From contig NZ_JBMIRR010000028.1 in the NCBI RefSeq assembly GCF_049195245.1, positions 1-64,000 of the forward strand: a stretch of 64,000 bases of DNA. Reading direction: 5' to 3'. Positions 1-8,970 of this stretch are shown here, piece by piece. Source of the stretch: Arenimonas sp049195245 (GTDB lineage: Bacteria > Pseudomonadota > Gammaproteobacteria > Xanthomonadales > Xanthomonadaceae). Below the pieces are notes generated by a model. That model saw only the letters and a list, made by a program, of their open reading frames with translations. It did no database searches and was not told the DNA's origin. A program made the translations under genes and the position numbers. Position 1 is the first letter of the stretch. Each line of letters opens with the position of its first letter.

Positions 1-2
1 TG

Positions 3-1646
3 AGCCTGAGCCTGGGCCGGGCCTCGCCCGAGTCCCTGGCCTCGGGCGTGTTCCGCACGGGGGCCTCGGAGCTGGCGCAGGGTTCGCAGGTGCGCTTCCT
101 GCGCGATGGCAAGACCGCCACGGTCGCGTTCTACCAGCAGGGAATGGCCGGCACGATCGCTACCAACGGCAAGCCGGACGCCGCGATGCAGCTCGATCCT
201 TCGCTCGCCCCGTCTGACGACGAGATCACGATGCTGATGCTGGGCTCCATGCCCTTGGCGGCACATCCCTCTCCGAAGCGAATTGCTTTGATCGGTTGGG
301 GGTCCGGCTTGAGTACCCACACCGTGCTGGGCAGTCCGGTGCCGGAGGTGGTGGACTCGGTCGAGATCGAGCGCGCCATGTACGACGGCGCCATGCTCTA
401 CGGAGAGCGCGTCGCGCGCGCCTACCGCGACCCCCGGTCCAGGCTGCACATCGATGACGCCCGCACCTACTTCTCCGCCGGCAAGAAGAAGTACGACGTG
501 ATCGTCTCCGAGCCGTCCAATCCCTGGGTCAGCGGCGTCGCCGGGCTCTTCACCCACCAGTTCTACGACTTCCTTGGCAACCACCTCGACGAGGGTGGCG
601 TGCTGGTTCAGTGGATCCATACCTACGAACTGAACGATCCGCTGCTGGCCACCATGCTCGCCGCGCTCTCGGAACGGTTTCCTTACATCGAGTTGTACCG
701 CCCCAATTTCGGGGACCTGATCGTGGTCGCCAGCCACAGTCCTCTGCAGGACCTGGTGTATCCGGCGGCCGAGGGGAGCGCGCTGGGTGCGGAACTGAAG
801 CGCGTGGGGCTGGGTGGGCTGGCGGACTTCTCCGCCACGCACATGGGATCCCGGGCCGTTGTCGAGAATTTTGTGCGCTTGTTCGGCACTGCGCCCCACG
901 ACGATTTCCACCCTACGGTCTCGCTTCAGGCGCCCCGCAGCCGCTTCCGCGGCGATTCCGCCGGATCGCTGCAGCTGCTCGTGCAGTCGGGAATCCCGGT
1001 GCTGGAAATGACCGATGCCTGGGTTCCGCCCAGGGCCTCGTCGGGAATGAACCTGACGCGCAACGATCAGATGGTGACGCTGCCGCGCGACGCCGCGCGG
1101 ATTGCCGCCGCGATGCGCAGCGGCGACTTCGCCGACGTGGCCAGTGACTACCAGCCTCTCGCGGCCCAGGGGTTCGTATTCCGGTCGCTGTCCGGTGCAC
1201 CCGTTCCTGAGGCGCAGGTGGTGAACTGGATGACCTCCGCCAGTGCGATCGCCGAGCTCACCCTGGCGCACCTGGCGGTGGAGGACCAGGGAGGAATGTG
1301 GATCGGGCCGGCGTGGTACGTCCCTGAGGGCCAGCCGCGCCCGGTGCAGGCCGTGATGGCCGCCTATGGCGCGGCGGCGCTGCGCGATGGGCCCGCGATG
1401 CTCACGACCGGCCGCGCTGCGCTTGCCGAACTCGACCTCGGCTATCCGACGGAGACCCGGGAGCACATGCTGGTCATCGCAATGCTCGGTGCGCTGGCGT
1501 CCGGCGACTCCGCCGAGGCCGTCCGGCTGGACCGGGAAGAAGGTGCGACCGTGCCGGTGCTGCCCAACTCCAGCTACGGATTCATCCGAGCCTACCTGCT
1601 GGCGTGGGCGGATCGCCCCGCCACTACTCCATCCCCAGCTTCTTGA
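3..1646 (+). CDS. Spermidine/spermine synthase-like protein, 3' part (gene enters from outside the window)
   Basis: The frame is open from base 3, so the gene starts upstream; a GTG at 48 is internal. The visible part (547 residues) holds a Rossmann methyltransferase-like fold of the polyamine synthase type: a nucleotide-binding stretch GWGSGLSTH, then an acidic VEIE, a DDAR motif and DVIVSEPSNPWVSG. This is the pattern of bacterial fused MFS/spermidine-synthase proteins, whose N-terminal membrane half would lie outside the window. About 300 further residues follow the catalytic fold and I recognise no domain in them. Actual aminopropyl transfer is unproven for many such proteins. The stop codon lies inside the 3' end of convergent pilR (23-bp overlap). 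Confidence 0.78.
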   Translation, partial: SLSLGRASPESLASGVFRTGASELAQGSQVRFLRDGKTATVAFYQQGMAGTIATNGKPDAAMQLDPSLAPSDDEITMLMLGSMPLAAHPSPKRIALIGWGSGLSTHTVLGSPVPEVVDSVEIERAMYDGAMLYGERVARAYRDPRSRLHIDDARTYFSAGKKKYDVIVSEPSNPWVSGVAGLFTHQFYDFLGNHLDEGGVLVQWIHTYELNDPLLATMLAALSERFPYIELYRPNFGDLIVVASHSPLQDLVYPAAEGSALGAELKRVGLGGLADFSATHMGSRAVVENFVRLFGTAPHDDFHPTVSLQAPRSRFRGDSAGSLQLLVQSGIPVLEMTDAWVPPRASSGMNLTRNDQMVTLPRDAARIAAAMRSGDFADVASDYQPLAAQGFVFRSLSGAPVPEAQVVNWMTSASAIAELTLAHLAVEDQGGMWIGPAWYVPEGQPRPVQAVMAAYGAAALRDGPAMLTTGRAALAELDLGYPTETREHMLVIAMLGALASGDSAEAVRLDREEGATVPVLPNSSYGFIRAYLLAWADRPATTPSPAS

Positions 1647-3003
1647 GCTTGTACCGCAGCGCCCGGAACGTGATCCCCAGCTGCACGGCGGTCTTGGTCT
1701 TGTTGTAACGGTTGGCTTCCAGCGCCTTCTGGATGGTCTCGCGCTCCATCTGCTCGATCGCGTCGGGAAGGGCCGTGCCGTCGGCGCCCAGCGCGGTGGG
1801 CGAGGGCGGTGCCAGCGGCCGCAGCGGCGCGTCGCCGTCGGTGCCGATCAGGGCGTCCACCTGGGGCAGGTAGAGGTCGGCCACTTCGATCACCGCGCCC
1901 TCGCACAGGGCCACGGCGCGCTCGAGGATGTTTTCCAGCTCACGCACGTTGCCAGGGAAGGGATACGCGGCCAGTGCGGCCTCGGCTTCATCCGACAGCG
2001 TGGGCAGCACTTCGGACTGTTCCCCGGCCAGCCGCTTGAGGATGGCCTCGGAAATCGGCGCGATGTCCTCGCGCCGCTGGCGCAGCGGCGGCACGGCCAG
2101 TTCGATCACGTTGATGCGGTAGTAGAGGTCCTGCCGGAACTTGCCGTCCTCGACCAGCTTGGCCAGGTTCTTGTGCGTGGCCGACAGGATGCGCACGTCC
2201 ACCGGCAGTTCGGCCGGGGCACCCACGGGCCGCACCGACTTTTCCTGGATCACGCGCAGCAGCTTGACCTGCATGTGCAGCGGCAGCTCGGCCACTTCGT
2301 CCAGGAACAGGGTGCCGCCGTTGGCGGCCTGGAACAGGCCTTCCTTGTCCACATGGGCGCCCGTGAAGCTGCCCTTCTTGTGGCCGAACAGTTCGCTCTC
2401 CATCAGCTCGGAGGGAATGGCACCGCAGTTCACCGGCACGAAGGTGCCGGCGCCGCGCGAGCCCTGCTCGTGGATCAAGCGCGCCACGAGCTCCTTGCCC
2501 ACGCCCGACTCGCCGCTGATGTAGACCGGCGCCTGGCTGCGCGCGACCCGCCCGATGGTCTGGCGCAGCTGCTGCATGCGCGGCGAATCGCCGAGCAGGC
2601 GGGCGCTGGCCGGGCTCATCGTGCGGCGCTGTTCGTTGAGGTCGAGCGCGTGCTGCACCAGTCGGCGCAGCACCGCCAGGTCGACCGGCTTGGTGACGAA
2701 GTCGAAGGCGCCGGCCTTGAGCGCGTCCACCGCCGCCTCGACGTTGCCGTAGGCGGTGATCATGGCGACCGGGGTATCCGGATAGCGCTGGGCGATGTGC
2801 TGGATAAGTTCCTGCCCCGACCCGTCGGGCAGGCGCATGTCGGTCAGGCACAGGTCGTATTCGCCCTGGGCCAGCTGCGCGCGCGCGCTGGTGAGGTCGG
2901 CGGCGGTGTCCACGCGCAGGCCCATGCGGCCCAGGGTCAGGACGAGCAGCTCCCGGATGTCGCGTTCATCATCGACTACGAGGGCGCTGCGGGGGCTTGC
3001 CAT
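1624..3003 (-). CDS. pilR: Sigma-54-dependent response regulator PilR
   Basis: NtrC-family activator of 459 aa that, with the kinase PilS encoded just upstream, activates RpoN-dependent transcription of type IV pilin in related bacteria. The receiver domain (about 1-120) has the acidic pair D11/D12, phospho-acceptor D55 and K105. The AAA+ domain has Walker A GESGVGKE (164-171), the sigma-54 contact loop as GSFTGA (211-216, with S where A is usual) and Walker B TLFLDE (231-236). A Fis-type helix-turn-helix ends the protein (about 415-459). The gene is 51 bp downstream of pilS and probably co-transcribed. No pilin gene is in the window, so the target is inferred from family knowledge. Confidence 0.93.
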   Translation of the reverse strand: MASPRSALVVDDERDIRELLVLTLGRMGLRVDTAADLTSARAQLAQGEYDLCLTDMRLPDGSGQELIQHIAQRYPDTPVAMITAYGNVEAAVDALKAGAFDFVTKPVDLAVLRRLVQHALDLNEQRRTMSPASARLLGDSPRMQQLRQTIGRVARSQAPVYISGESGVGKELVARLIHEQGSRGAGTFVPVNCGAIPSELMESELFGHKKGSFTGAHVDKEGLFQAANGGTLFLDEVAELPLHMQVKLLRVIQEKSVRPVGAPAELPVDVRILSATHKNLAKLVEDGKFRQDLYYRINVIELAVPPLRQRREDIAPISEAILKRLAGEQSEVLPTLSDEAEAALAAYPFPGNVRELENILERAVALCEGAVIEVADLYLPQVDALIGTDGDAPLRPLAPPSPTALGADGTALPDAIEQMERETIQKALEANRYNKTKTAVQLGITFRALRYKLKKLGME

Positions 3004-3054
3004 GGTGTACCGGGGGCGTGAAAGGCCCCTGTACCTTATCCGAACCGGCAGGGC

Positions 3055-4689
3055 TCAGGCCAGATTTAGCCGGCCGGAGGGCGCGTCCTCGCGCATCAGG
3101 GTCATGCCCGGCGGCAGGATGATGCGGAAACAGCTGCCGCCCCCGGGTACCTGCTGGTAGACCAGCGTGCACTGGTTGGCCTCGCACAGCTGCTGGGCAA
3201 TGTAGAGGCCCAGGCCGGTGCCGTGCTCACTGGTGGTATAGAAGGGCGTGAAGATCTGCTCGGCCACCGCGGGCGGGATGCCGGGGCCGCGGTCGACCAC
3301 GTTCAGCTCGGGCGGCGCGCCCAGCGGGGCGCTGCGCACCGCCACCGTCACCTTGGCCGGTTCACCGGGCATGCGGCCGTAGGTCAGGGCGTTCTGCACC
3401 AGGATGGTCAGCACCTGGTGCAGGTGGCGCGGGTCGGCCATGGCCAGCGTGCTGCGCTCGCTGACGGCCTGCAGGATGTCGGTCTCCAGCGGGTGGCTGG
3501 CGCGGTATTCCTCGACGAAGCGGCGCGCGAACTGGCCGATGTCGATGGTCTCGGGCTGCGAGCGCTCGCGCCGGGCAAGGCCCAGGATGTCCTGCACGAT
3601 GCCGTTCATGCGCTGGCACTGGGTGTGGATGATCTCCAGCAGGCGCCGGTCGGCCTCGGGCAATTCGGTGGTTTCTTCCAGCAGTTGGACCGAATAGTTG
3701 ATCGCGGCCAGCGGATTGCGGATCTCGTGCGCGATGCTGGCCGACAGCCGGCCCAGCGTGGCCAGGGTCAGCTCCTCGGCGCGGTCGGAATAGATGCGGC
3801 TGTCGTCGAGGAAGATCAGGAACAGGTTGTCGGTGAGGCTGAGCGAGACGAAGCGCGGCAGCACCTCCGGCGCCCCTTCGGCCAGGGTCATGGCTTTCGG
3901 GATGTCGCCGCGGCCCTGCCGCCACAGCAGCAGGGCGCGATGCAGGGTGCCGGCGATGTCGCCCAGCTGCTGGCGGTCGGGCGAGGGCTTGCCCAGCAGC
4001 CCCCAGGCGGCCTCGTTGCAGACCTTGACCCGGTGTTCGCCGTCCACCACCAGGATGCCGGTGCGCATGCGCCGGATCACCAGCTCGTTGATCTCGGCCT
4101 GGTTGGCCAGCTCCTCGCCGCGCTTCTCGGCCAGGGCCTGGGACTCGATCACCTGCCGGCTCAGCAGTTCGCACAGCACCGCGGTGGCCAGGTAGGTGAC
4201 GCTGAACATGACCGATTCGGCCATCGGCCGGGCGTTCATCGGGTCGAAGGTGCGGTGGTAGAGGCTGTCCCCGAGCACCACCAGGGCCGCGCCGGTTGCA
4301 AAGCCCAGGCCCGCCCGCTGCGGAAGGATCAGGGCACCGGCGCCGATGTTGAACAGCAGCAGCAGGGCGATGCCGCCCTGGCTTCCGGTGGTGGTGGCCA
4401 GGATGCCGCCCGCAACCAGGATGTCCAGGCTCAGTCCCAGCGCGGCCTGCCGCGGGGCACTCATCTGGCTCCGGTAGCTGGCGACGATCAGGGCGGCGGC
4501 CGCCAGCATGTAAAGCGCGACGATGCTCTGCAGCATCGCCGGTTCGCGGATGTCCAGCAGCAGGTCGCCGACCGGGCTGAAGGCCACCAGGGCCAGCAGG
4601 GCCGCCTCCAGCCCGCGGTAGAGCGTGAAGAAATACAGCTCGCGGCGCTGCGGCGAGGTCGCCAGGGATTTGCGGGGGGAGGGCGCCAT
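3055..4689 (-). CDS. pilS: Sensor histidine kinase PilS
   Basis: Inner-membrane kinase of 544 aa and partner of PilR. The N-terminal half (about 20-180) contains around six hydrophobic segments, as in PilS. A PAS-like region follows (about 205-300, GILVVDGEHRVKVCNEAA). The H-box is ASIAHEIRNPL with phosphorylated His near 321, and the C-terminal ATPase domain carries N-box NALTYG, VDRGPGIP and the G2 box GTGLGLYIA. I chose the ATG at 4689: the frame stays open upstream, but that part is low-complexity and enters the promoter region shared with divergent sucC. The pilSR pair next to sucCD is an arrangement I associate with Xanthomonadaceae. Confidence 0.9.
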   Translation of the reverse strand: MAPSPRKSLATSPQRRELYFFTLYRGLEAALLALVAFSPVGDLLLDIREPAMLQSIVALYMLAAAALIVASYRSQMSAPRQAALGLSLDILVAGGILATTTGSQGGIALLLLFNIGAGALILPQRAGLGFATGAALVVLGDSLYHRTFDPMNARPMAESVMFSVTYLATAVLCELLSRQVIESQALAEKRGEELANQAEINELVIRRMRTGILVVDGEHRVKVCNEAAWGLLGKPSPDRQQLGDIAGTLHRALLLWRQGRGDIPKAMTLAEGAPEVLPRFVSLSLTDNLFLIFLDDSRIYSDRAEELTLATLGRLSASIAHEIRNPLAAINYSVQLLEETTELPEADRRLLEIIHTQCQRMNGIVQDILGLARRERSQPETIDIGQFARRFVEEYRASHPLETDILQAVSERSTLAMADPRHLHQVLTILVQNALTYGRMPGEPAKVTVAVRSAPLGAPPELNVVDRGPGIPPAVAEQIFTPFYTTSEHGTGLGLYIAQQLCEANQCTLVYQQVPGGGSCFRIILPPGMTLMREDAPSGRLNLA

Positions 4690-4747
4690 GCCCGGCAGTA
4701 TGCCACCGGCTCCGGCCGCTGCCGCCGTCCGCCGGGTCCCGGGCGTT

Positions 4748-4776
4748 TTGCCTTTGCCGGGGGGGTCGGCGACAAT
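4748..4776 (+). promoter_or_regulatory. Candidate sigma-70 promoter of sucCD
   Basis: A -35-like TTGCCT (4748-4753) and a -10-like GACAAT (4771-4776) are separated by 17 bp, about 45 bp upstream of the sucC ATG. Each hexamer matches consensus at four of six positions. This lies in the divergent gap between pilS and sucC. Read by eye only. Confidence 0.4.
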
Positions 4777-4819
4777 ACCGCCCCTCGCTCGCGAGCCCTC
4801 CCCAAGCACAGGTAGCCGC

Positions 4820-5980
4820 ATGAACTTCCACGAGTACCAGGCCAAGCAGCTGTTCGCCGACTACGGCATCGCCGTCCCGGCGGGCCGCGTCGCCCGCACC
4901 CCCGAGGAGGCCGTCGACGCGGCCAAGGCCATCGGCGGCGACTTCTGGGTGGTCAAGGCCCAGATCCACGCCGGCGGCCGCGGCAAGGCCGGTGGCGTCA
5001 AGCTGGCCAAGACGCTCGACGACGTGCGCGCCTACGCCAAGGGCATGCTCGGCACCAAGATGAGCACCTACCAGACCGCGGGCGTCGCCCTGCCGGTGGA
5101 CACGGTGCTGGTGACCCAGGCCACCGACATCGCCAAGGAGCTCTACCTGTCGGTGCTGGTCGACCGCGGCACGCGCTCGATCACCTTCATCGCCTCCAGC
5201 GACGGCGGCGTGGACATCGAGACCACGGCCAAGGAAAACCCGGACGCGATCAAGACGCTCAACGTCAACTTCGTGCAGGGCCTGCAGCCCTACCAGTGCC
5301 GCGAGCTCGGCTTCGACCTGGGCCTGAACGCCAAGCAGGTCGGCCAGCTCAGCAAGATCATGATGGGCCTGTACAAGCTGTTCAACGAGAAGGACCTGGC
5401 CCTGGTCGAGCTCAACCCGCTGGCCATCCTGACCAACGGCGACCTGGCCGTGCTCGACGGCAAGATCAACTCCGACGACAACGCCACCTTCCGCCACGCC
5501 GACCTGGCCGCCATGCGCGACGTGCGCCAGGAAGACGAGACCGAGCTGCTGGCCAGCAAGTACGACCTCAACTACGTCACCATGGACGGCAACATCGGCT
5601 GCATGGTCAACGGTGCCGGCCTGGCCATGGCCACGATGGACGTGATCGCGCTCAACGGCGGCTCGCCCGCCAACTTCCTGGACGTCGGCGGCGGCGCCAC
5701 CAAGGAGCGTGTCACCGAGGCCTTCAAGCTCATCCTGTCCTCGGACAAGGTCAAGGCCATCTTCGTCAACATCTTCGGCGGCATCGTGCGCTGCGACATG
5801 ATCGCCGAGGGCATCATCGCCGCGGTGAAGGAAGTGGACGTCAAGGTGCCGGTGATCGTGCGCCTGGAAGGCACCAACGTCGACAAGGGCAAGGAAATCC
5901 TCCGGAACTCCGGCCTGGCCATCCAGGCCGCCAACGACATCAACGACGGCGCCAAGCTCGCCGTCGCCGCTGCAGCCTGA
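4820..5980 (+). CDS. sucC: Succinyl-CoA synthetase (ADP-forming), beta subunit
   Basis: TCA-cycle enzyme converting succinyl-CoA, ADP and phosphate to succinate, CoA and ATP together with SucD. The product is 386 aa, close to the roughly 388 aa of E. coli SucC. The N terminus MNFHEYQAKQLFADYGI begins the ATP-grasp fold, followed by the basic glycine-rich stretch IHAGGRGKAGGVK. The C-terminal part has GGGATKERV and the loop NIFGGIVRCD that faces the active-site histidine of SucD. The ATG at 4820 was chosen because family homology begins there; the open frame upstream is not conserved-looking. sucD follows 13 bp after the stop, so the two form an operon. Confidence 0.96.
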   Translation: MNFHEYQAKQLFADYGIAVPAGRVARTPEEAVDAAKAIGGDFWVVKAQIHAGGRGKAGGVKLAKTLDDVRAYAKGMLGTKMSTYQTAGVALPVDTVLVTQATDIAKELYLSVLVDRGTRSITFIASSDGGVDIETTAKENPDAIKTLNVNFVQGLQPYQCRELGFDLGLNAKQVGQLSKIMMGLYKLFNEKDLALVELNPLAILTNGDLAVLDGKINSDDNATFRHADLAAMRDVRQEDETELLASKYDLNYVTMDGNIGCMVNGAGLAMATMDVIALNGGSPANFLDVGGGATKERVTEAFKLILSSDKVKAIFVNIFGGIVRCDMIAEGIIAAVKEVDVKVPVIVRLEGTNVDKGKEILRNSGLAIQAANDINDGAKLAVAAAA

Positions 5981-5993
5981 GGACACAGAACCC

Positions 5994-6875
5994 ATGAGCG
6001 TTTTGATCAACAAGAACACCAAGGTCATCGTCCAGGGCTTCACCGGCCAGCAGGGCACCTTCCACGCCGAGCAGATGGTCGAGTACGGCACCAAGGTCGT
6101 CGGCGGCGTCACGCCCGGCAAGGGCGGCACCACCCACATCGGCCTGCCGGTGTTCAACACCGTGCGCGATGCGGTGGAAGAAACCGGCGCCGACGCCTCC
6201 GTCATCTACGTGCCGCCGCCGTTCGCGGCAGACGCCATCCTGGAAGCGGCCGACGCCGGCATCCGGGTCATCGTCTGCATCACCGAGGGCATCCCGGTGC
6301 TGGACATGCTGCGCGTCAAGAACACCCTGATGGGCTACGACGACGTGGTGCTGGTCGGCCCGAACTGCCCCGGCGTGATCACCCCGGGCGAGTGCAAGAT
6401 CGGCATCATGCCGGGCCACATCCACCTGCCCGGCAAGATCGGCATCGTGTCGCGCTCGGGCACGCTGACCTATGAAGCCGTGAAGCAGACCACCGACGCG
6501 GGCCTGGGCCAGTCCACCTGCATCGGCATCGGCGGCGACCCGATCAACGGCACCAACTTCATCGATGCGCTCCGGCTGTTCCAGGAAGACCCGCAGACCG
6601 AGGGCATCATCCTGGTCGGCGAAATCGGCGGCAGCGCCGAGGAAGAAGCCGCGGAGTTCATCGCCGAATACGTGACCAAGCCGGTGGTCGGCTTCATCGC
6701 CGGCGCCTCGGCCCCGGCCGGCAAGCGCATGGGCCACGCCGGTGCCATCGCCTCGGGCGGGCAGGGCACGGCCGCGGGCAAGTTCGCCGCGCTCGAGAAG
6801 GCTGGCGTCACCACCGTGAAGTCGCCCGGCGACCTGGGCAAGGCCATCGCGGAACGGTTGGCCGCAAAACGCTGA
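5994..6875 (+). CDS. sucD: Succinyl-CoA synthetase, alpha subunit
   Basis: CoA-binding subunit (293 aa) that carries the phosphohistidine intermediate. It has the N-terminal CoA-binding Rossmann fold (GFTGQQGTFH, about 15-24), the central VGPNCPGVITP segment and the active-site loop KRMGHAGAIASGG with H248 as the phosphorylated histidine. Length and motifs match the family throughout. It lies 13 bp downstream of sucC and is probably the last gene of the operon. A short GC-rich inverted repeat (GCGGCG/CGCCGC, 6882-6901) follows the stop but has no T-run. Confidence 0.96.
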   Translation: MSVLINKNTKVIVQGFTGQQGTFHAEQMVEYGTKVVGGVTPGKGGTTHIGLPVFNTVRDAVEETGADASVIYVPPPFAADAILEAADAGIRVIVCITEGIPVLDMLRVKNTLMGYDDVVLVGPNCPGVITPGECKIGIMPGHIHLPGKIGIVSRSGTLTYEAVKQTTDAGLGQSTCIGIGGDPINGTNFIDALRLFQEDPQTEGIILVGEIGGSAEEEAAEFIAEYVTKPVVGFIAGASAPAGKRMGHAGAIASGGQGTAAGKFAALEKAGVTTVKSPGDLGKAIAERLAAKR

Positions 6876-7002
6876 GCGGTCGCGGCGGCTGGCCGCGCCG
6901 CTGGAGTCTCGGTCCCGGAGGCAAGTCGCGCCTGGATCGGGAAGGCGCCGGACCGGCCGCCAGGGTGATACGTTCCCGGGCGGAGATCATCGCGAGGGTT
7001 GC

Positions 7003-8970
7003 TTGGCCAAGCTCACCTACCGCCCGGAGATCGATGGCCTGCGGGCCATCGCCGTCGTACTTGTCGTCCTCTACCACGCTGACCCGCGGCTGCTGCCAGG
7101 CGGTTTCATCGGTGTAGACGTTTTTTTCGTCATCTCCGGCTACCTGATCACCTCCTTGCTGGCCGACGAGTGGAAGCGCACAGGTCGAATCGACTTCCCG
7201 GCCTTTTACGCCAGGCGTATCCGGCGGTTATTGCCGGCGCTCGTGGTCGTCGTGGTCGCTGTGGTGGCAGCCGCGGTGCTGCTGATCGGTCGTCACGGCG
7301 AGGTGTTCGAACAGACCGGTGACTCCGCCGTGGCGGCGTTGCTGCTTGCGTCGAACCTGTACTTCGACTCGACCACCGGGGGCTATTTCGACAGCGCAAC
7401 CGAGTTGGCGCCAATGCAGCACCTCTGGTCGCTGTCGGTCGAAGAGCAGTTCTATCTGGTGTATCCGCTGATGCTGGCACTGCTGTTGCGCTGGGTTCCG
7501 CAGGGCGTTGCCCGGCGGCTGGCGGTGCTCTCGGTGATGTCGTTGCTGCTTGCGGAGTATTGGGTCCATATCGTGCCGCAGCGGGCGTTCTACCAAATGC
7601 CAGCGCGTTTCTGGGAACTGTCGGCGGGCGCGATGGTGGCGCTGTCCGCGACGGCTCCCGCACCCCGCAGCCTTGCCCCCTGGTACCTGCCCGCCGGTGT
7701 ACTGGCCATTCTGTCCGCCAGCATGTGGACACCGGCATGGCCGAGCTTCCCCGGCCTGGGGGCGATGCCCGCGGTGCTGGGTTCGGCGCTGGTGCTGCTG
7801 GGCATACAGCGTGGGCAGGTGTCAGGCCACTTTGCAGCCTTGCTGCGTACCCCCGTCCTGGTCGGCCTCGGGCTGGTGTCCTACTCGCTGTATCTCTGGC
7901 ACTGGCCGCTGCTGGCGTTCGACGCCAACGTCCGCTTCGAGCCATCTGCGCTGCCATGGCGGCTGGCCCTGTGTCTGTTGGCGGTCGGCCTGGCCTGGTT
8001 GAGCTGGCGATACGTCGAACAGCCGCTACGACGCCCGCGCGGGCAGGAGCCTGGTCGCACGATACTGGCGGGTGGCGGCGCCACCCTGGTGGCGATTGCG
8101 GCCGTGCTGGCCTTGATGTCCATCGAGCGCACGCCTGTGGAGGCCAGACGCATGGCCGAGGCGGGACGTGGCGATCATCCCGCCTACATGGCCAACTGCC
8201 ACTTCGATGCCCTGGACGAATTCACCGGCCTCAAGCCAGCGTCATGCCGATCCCGGCCTGCCGTCGAACCCACGGTGGCGCTGTGGGGTGATTCCCATGC
8301 GATGGCCTGGCAGCCTTTCACATGGCACCTGGCGGCGGCGTCCGGCCAGTCTGCGGCGGGGGCGACCATGAACGCGTGCCGCGCGAGCGGCTTGCCGGCG
8401 TCGCGAAGCAGCAATCGCCTCGAAGCCAATTGCGCGGCCTTGAACGCGCAGGCGCTGGCGTGGCTCGAGTCCGGCAACATCGATACGCTGGTGATCGGCT
8501 TGCGCTGGCCGTTGGTCGAGGCATCCGGCGAGGTGATTCCGGACGTGCTGCAGCAGCGTTACCACGAAATCGACAGCGCGCTTGTCCGGCTGCGGCAGGT
8601 GCGACGGGTGATCCTTATCGGCCCGGTTCCCTTGCTGAAGCGTTCCGCCTCCACCTGCCTGTCGCTGGGATGGGATGACCGATGCGCGGTTTCCCGCGCG
8701 CATCACGACCAGGTGAGCTCGGGCGCGTGGCAGGCGATGGACGCGCTGGCGCGTGTGCATCCGAACGTGGTGTTAATCGACCCGACCGAGTTCCTCTGCA
8801 ACGACGTGGTGTGCCCGGTAGCCCGGGATGGTTACTCGCTCTATTGGGACAACAACCACGTTTCGGCCACGGCGTCAGCGCAGTTTGCCGTGCAGTACCT
8901 GCGCGAGCCCGCGCGCTACACTCGTAAGCCGCAAGTGGGCCCGTCCCCCTCACCGCAGGAGTCACCATGA
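7003..8970 (+). CDS. OafA/OatA-type membrane O-acyltransferase with C-terminal SGNH domain
   Basis: Integral membrane protein of 655 aa predicted to acetylate a surface polysaccharide, LPS or peptidoglycan. The N-terminal acyltransferase-3 domain (about 4-375) starts with TYRPEIDGLRAIAV, has the conserved H25 and shows around ten hydrophobic segments. The C-terminal SGNH hydrolase-like domain carries the nucleophile motif GDSH (429-432, S431) and the partner motif DNNH (616-619). The start is TTG at 7003, just before the conserved domain and preceded by GAGGG (6994-6998). The stop overlaps the nadE ATG (ATGA, 8967-8970). The substrate cannot be told from the sequence, as no O-antigen cluster is adjacent. 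Confidence 0.9.
   Translation: MAKLTYRPEIDGLRAIAVVLVVLYHADPRLLPGGFIGVDVFFVISGYLITSLLADEWKRTGRIDFPAFYARRIRRLLPALVVVVVAVVAAAVLLIGRHGEVFEQTGDSAVAALLLASNLYFDSTTGGYFDSATELAPMQHLWSLSVEEQFYLVYPLMLALLLRWVPQGVARRLAVLSVMSLLLAEYWVHIVPQRAFYQMPARFWELSAGAMVALSATAPAPRSLAPWYLPAGVLAILSASMWTPAWPSFPGLGAMPAVLGSALVLLGIQRGQVSGHFAALLRTPVLVGLGLVSYSLYLWHWPLLAFDANVRFEPSALPWRLALCLLAVGLAWLSWRYVEQPLRRPRGQEPGRTILAGGGATLVAIAAVLALMSIERTPVEARRMAEAGRGDHPAYMANCHFDALDEFTGLKPASCRSRPAVEPTVALWGDSHAMAWQPFTWHLAAASGQSAAGATMNACRASGLPASRSSNRLEANCAALNAQALAWLESGNIDTLVIGLRWPLVEASGEVIPDVLQQRYHEIDSALVRLRQVRRVILIGPVPLLKRSASTCLSLGWDDRCAVSRAHHDQVSSGAWQAMDALARVHPNVVLIDPTEFLCNDVVCPVARDGYSLYWDNNHVSATASAQFAVQYLREPARYTRKPQVGPSPSPQESP

Noticed and set aside
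3362..6205. A 947-codon minus-strand frame across pilS and sucC
   Set aside because: It is the antisense of sucC and an alternative frame of pilS; no motif is visible and both real genes are unambiguous.
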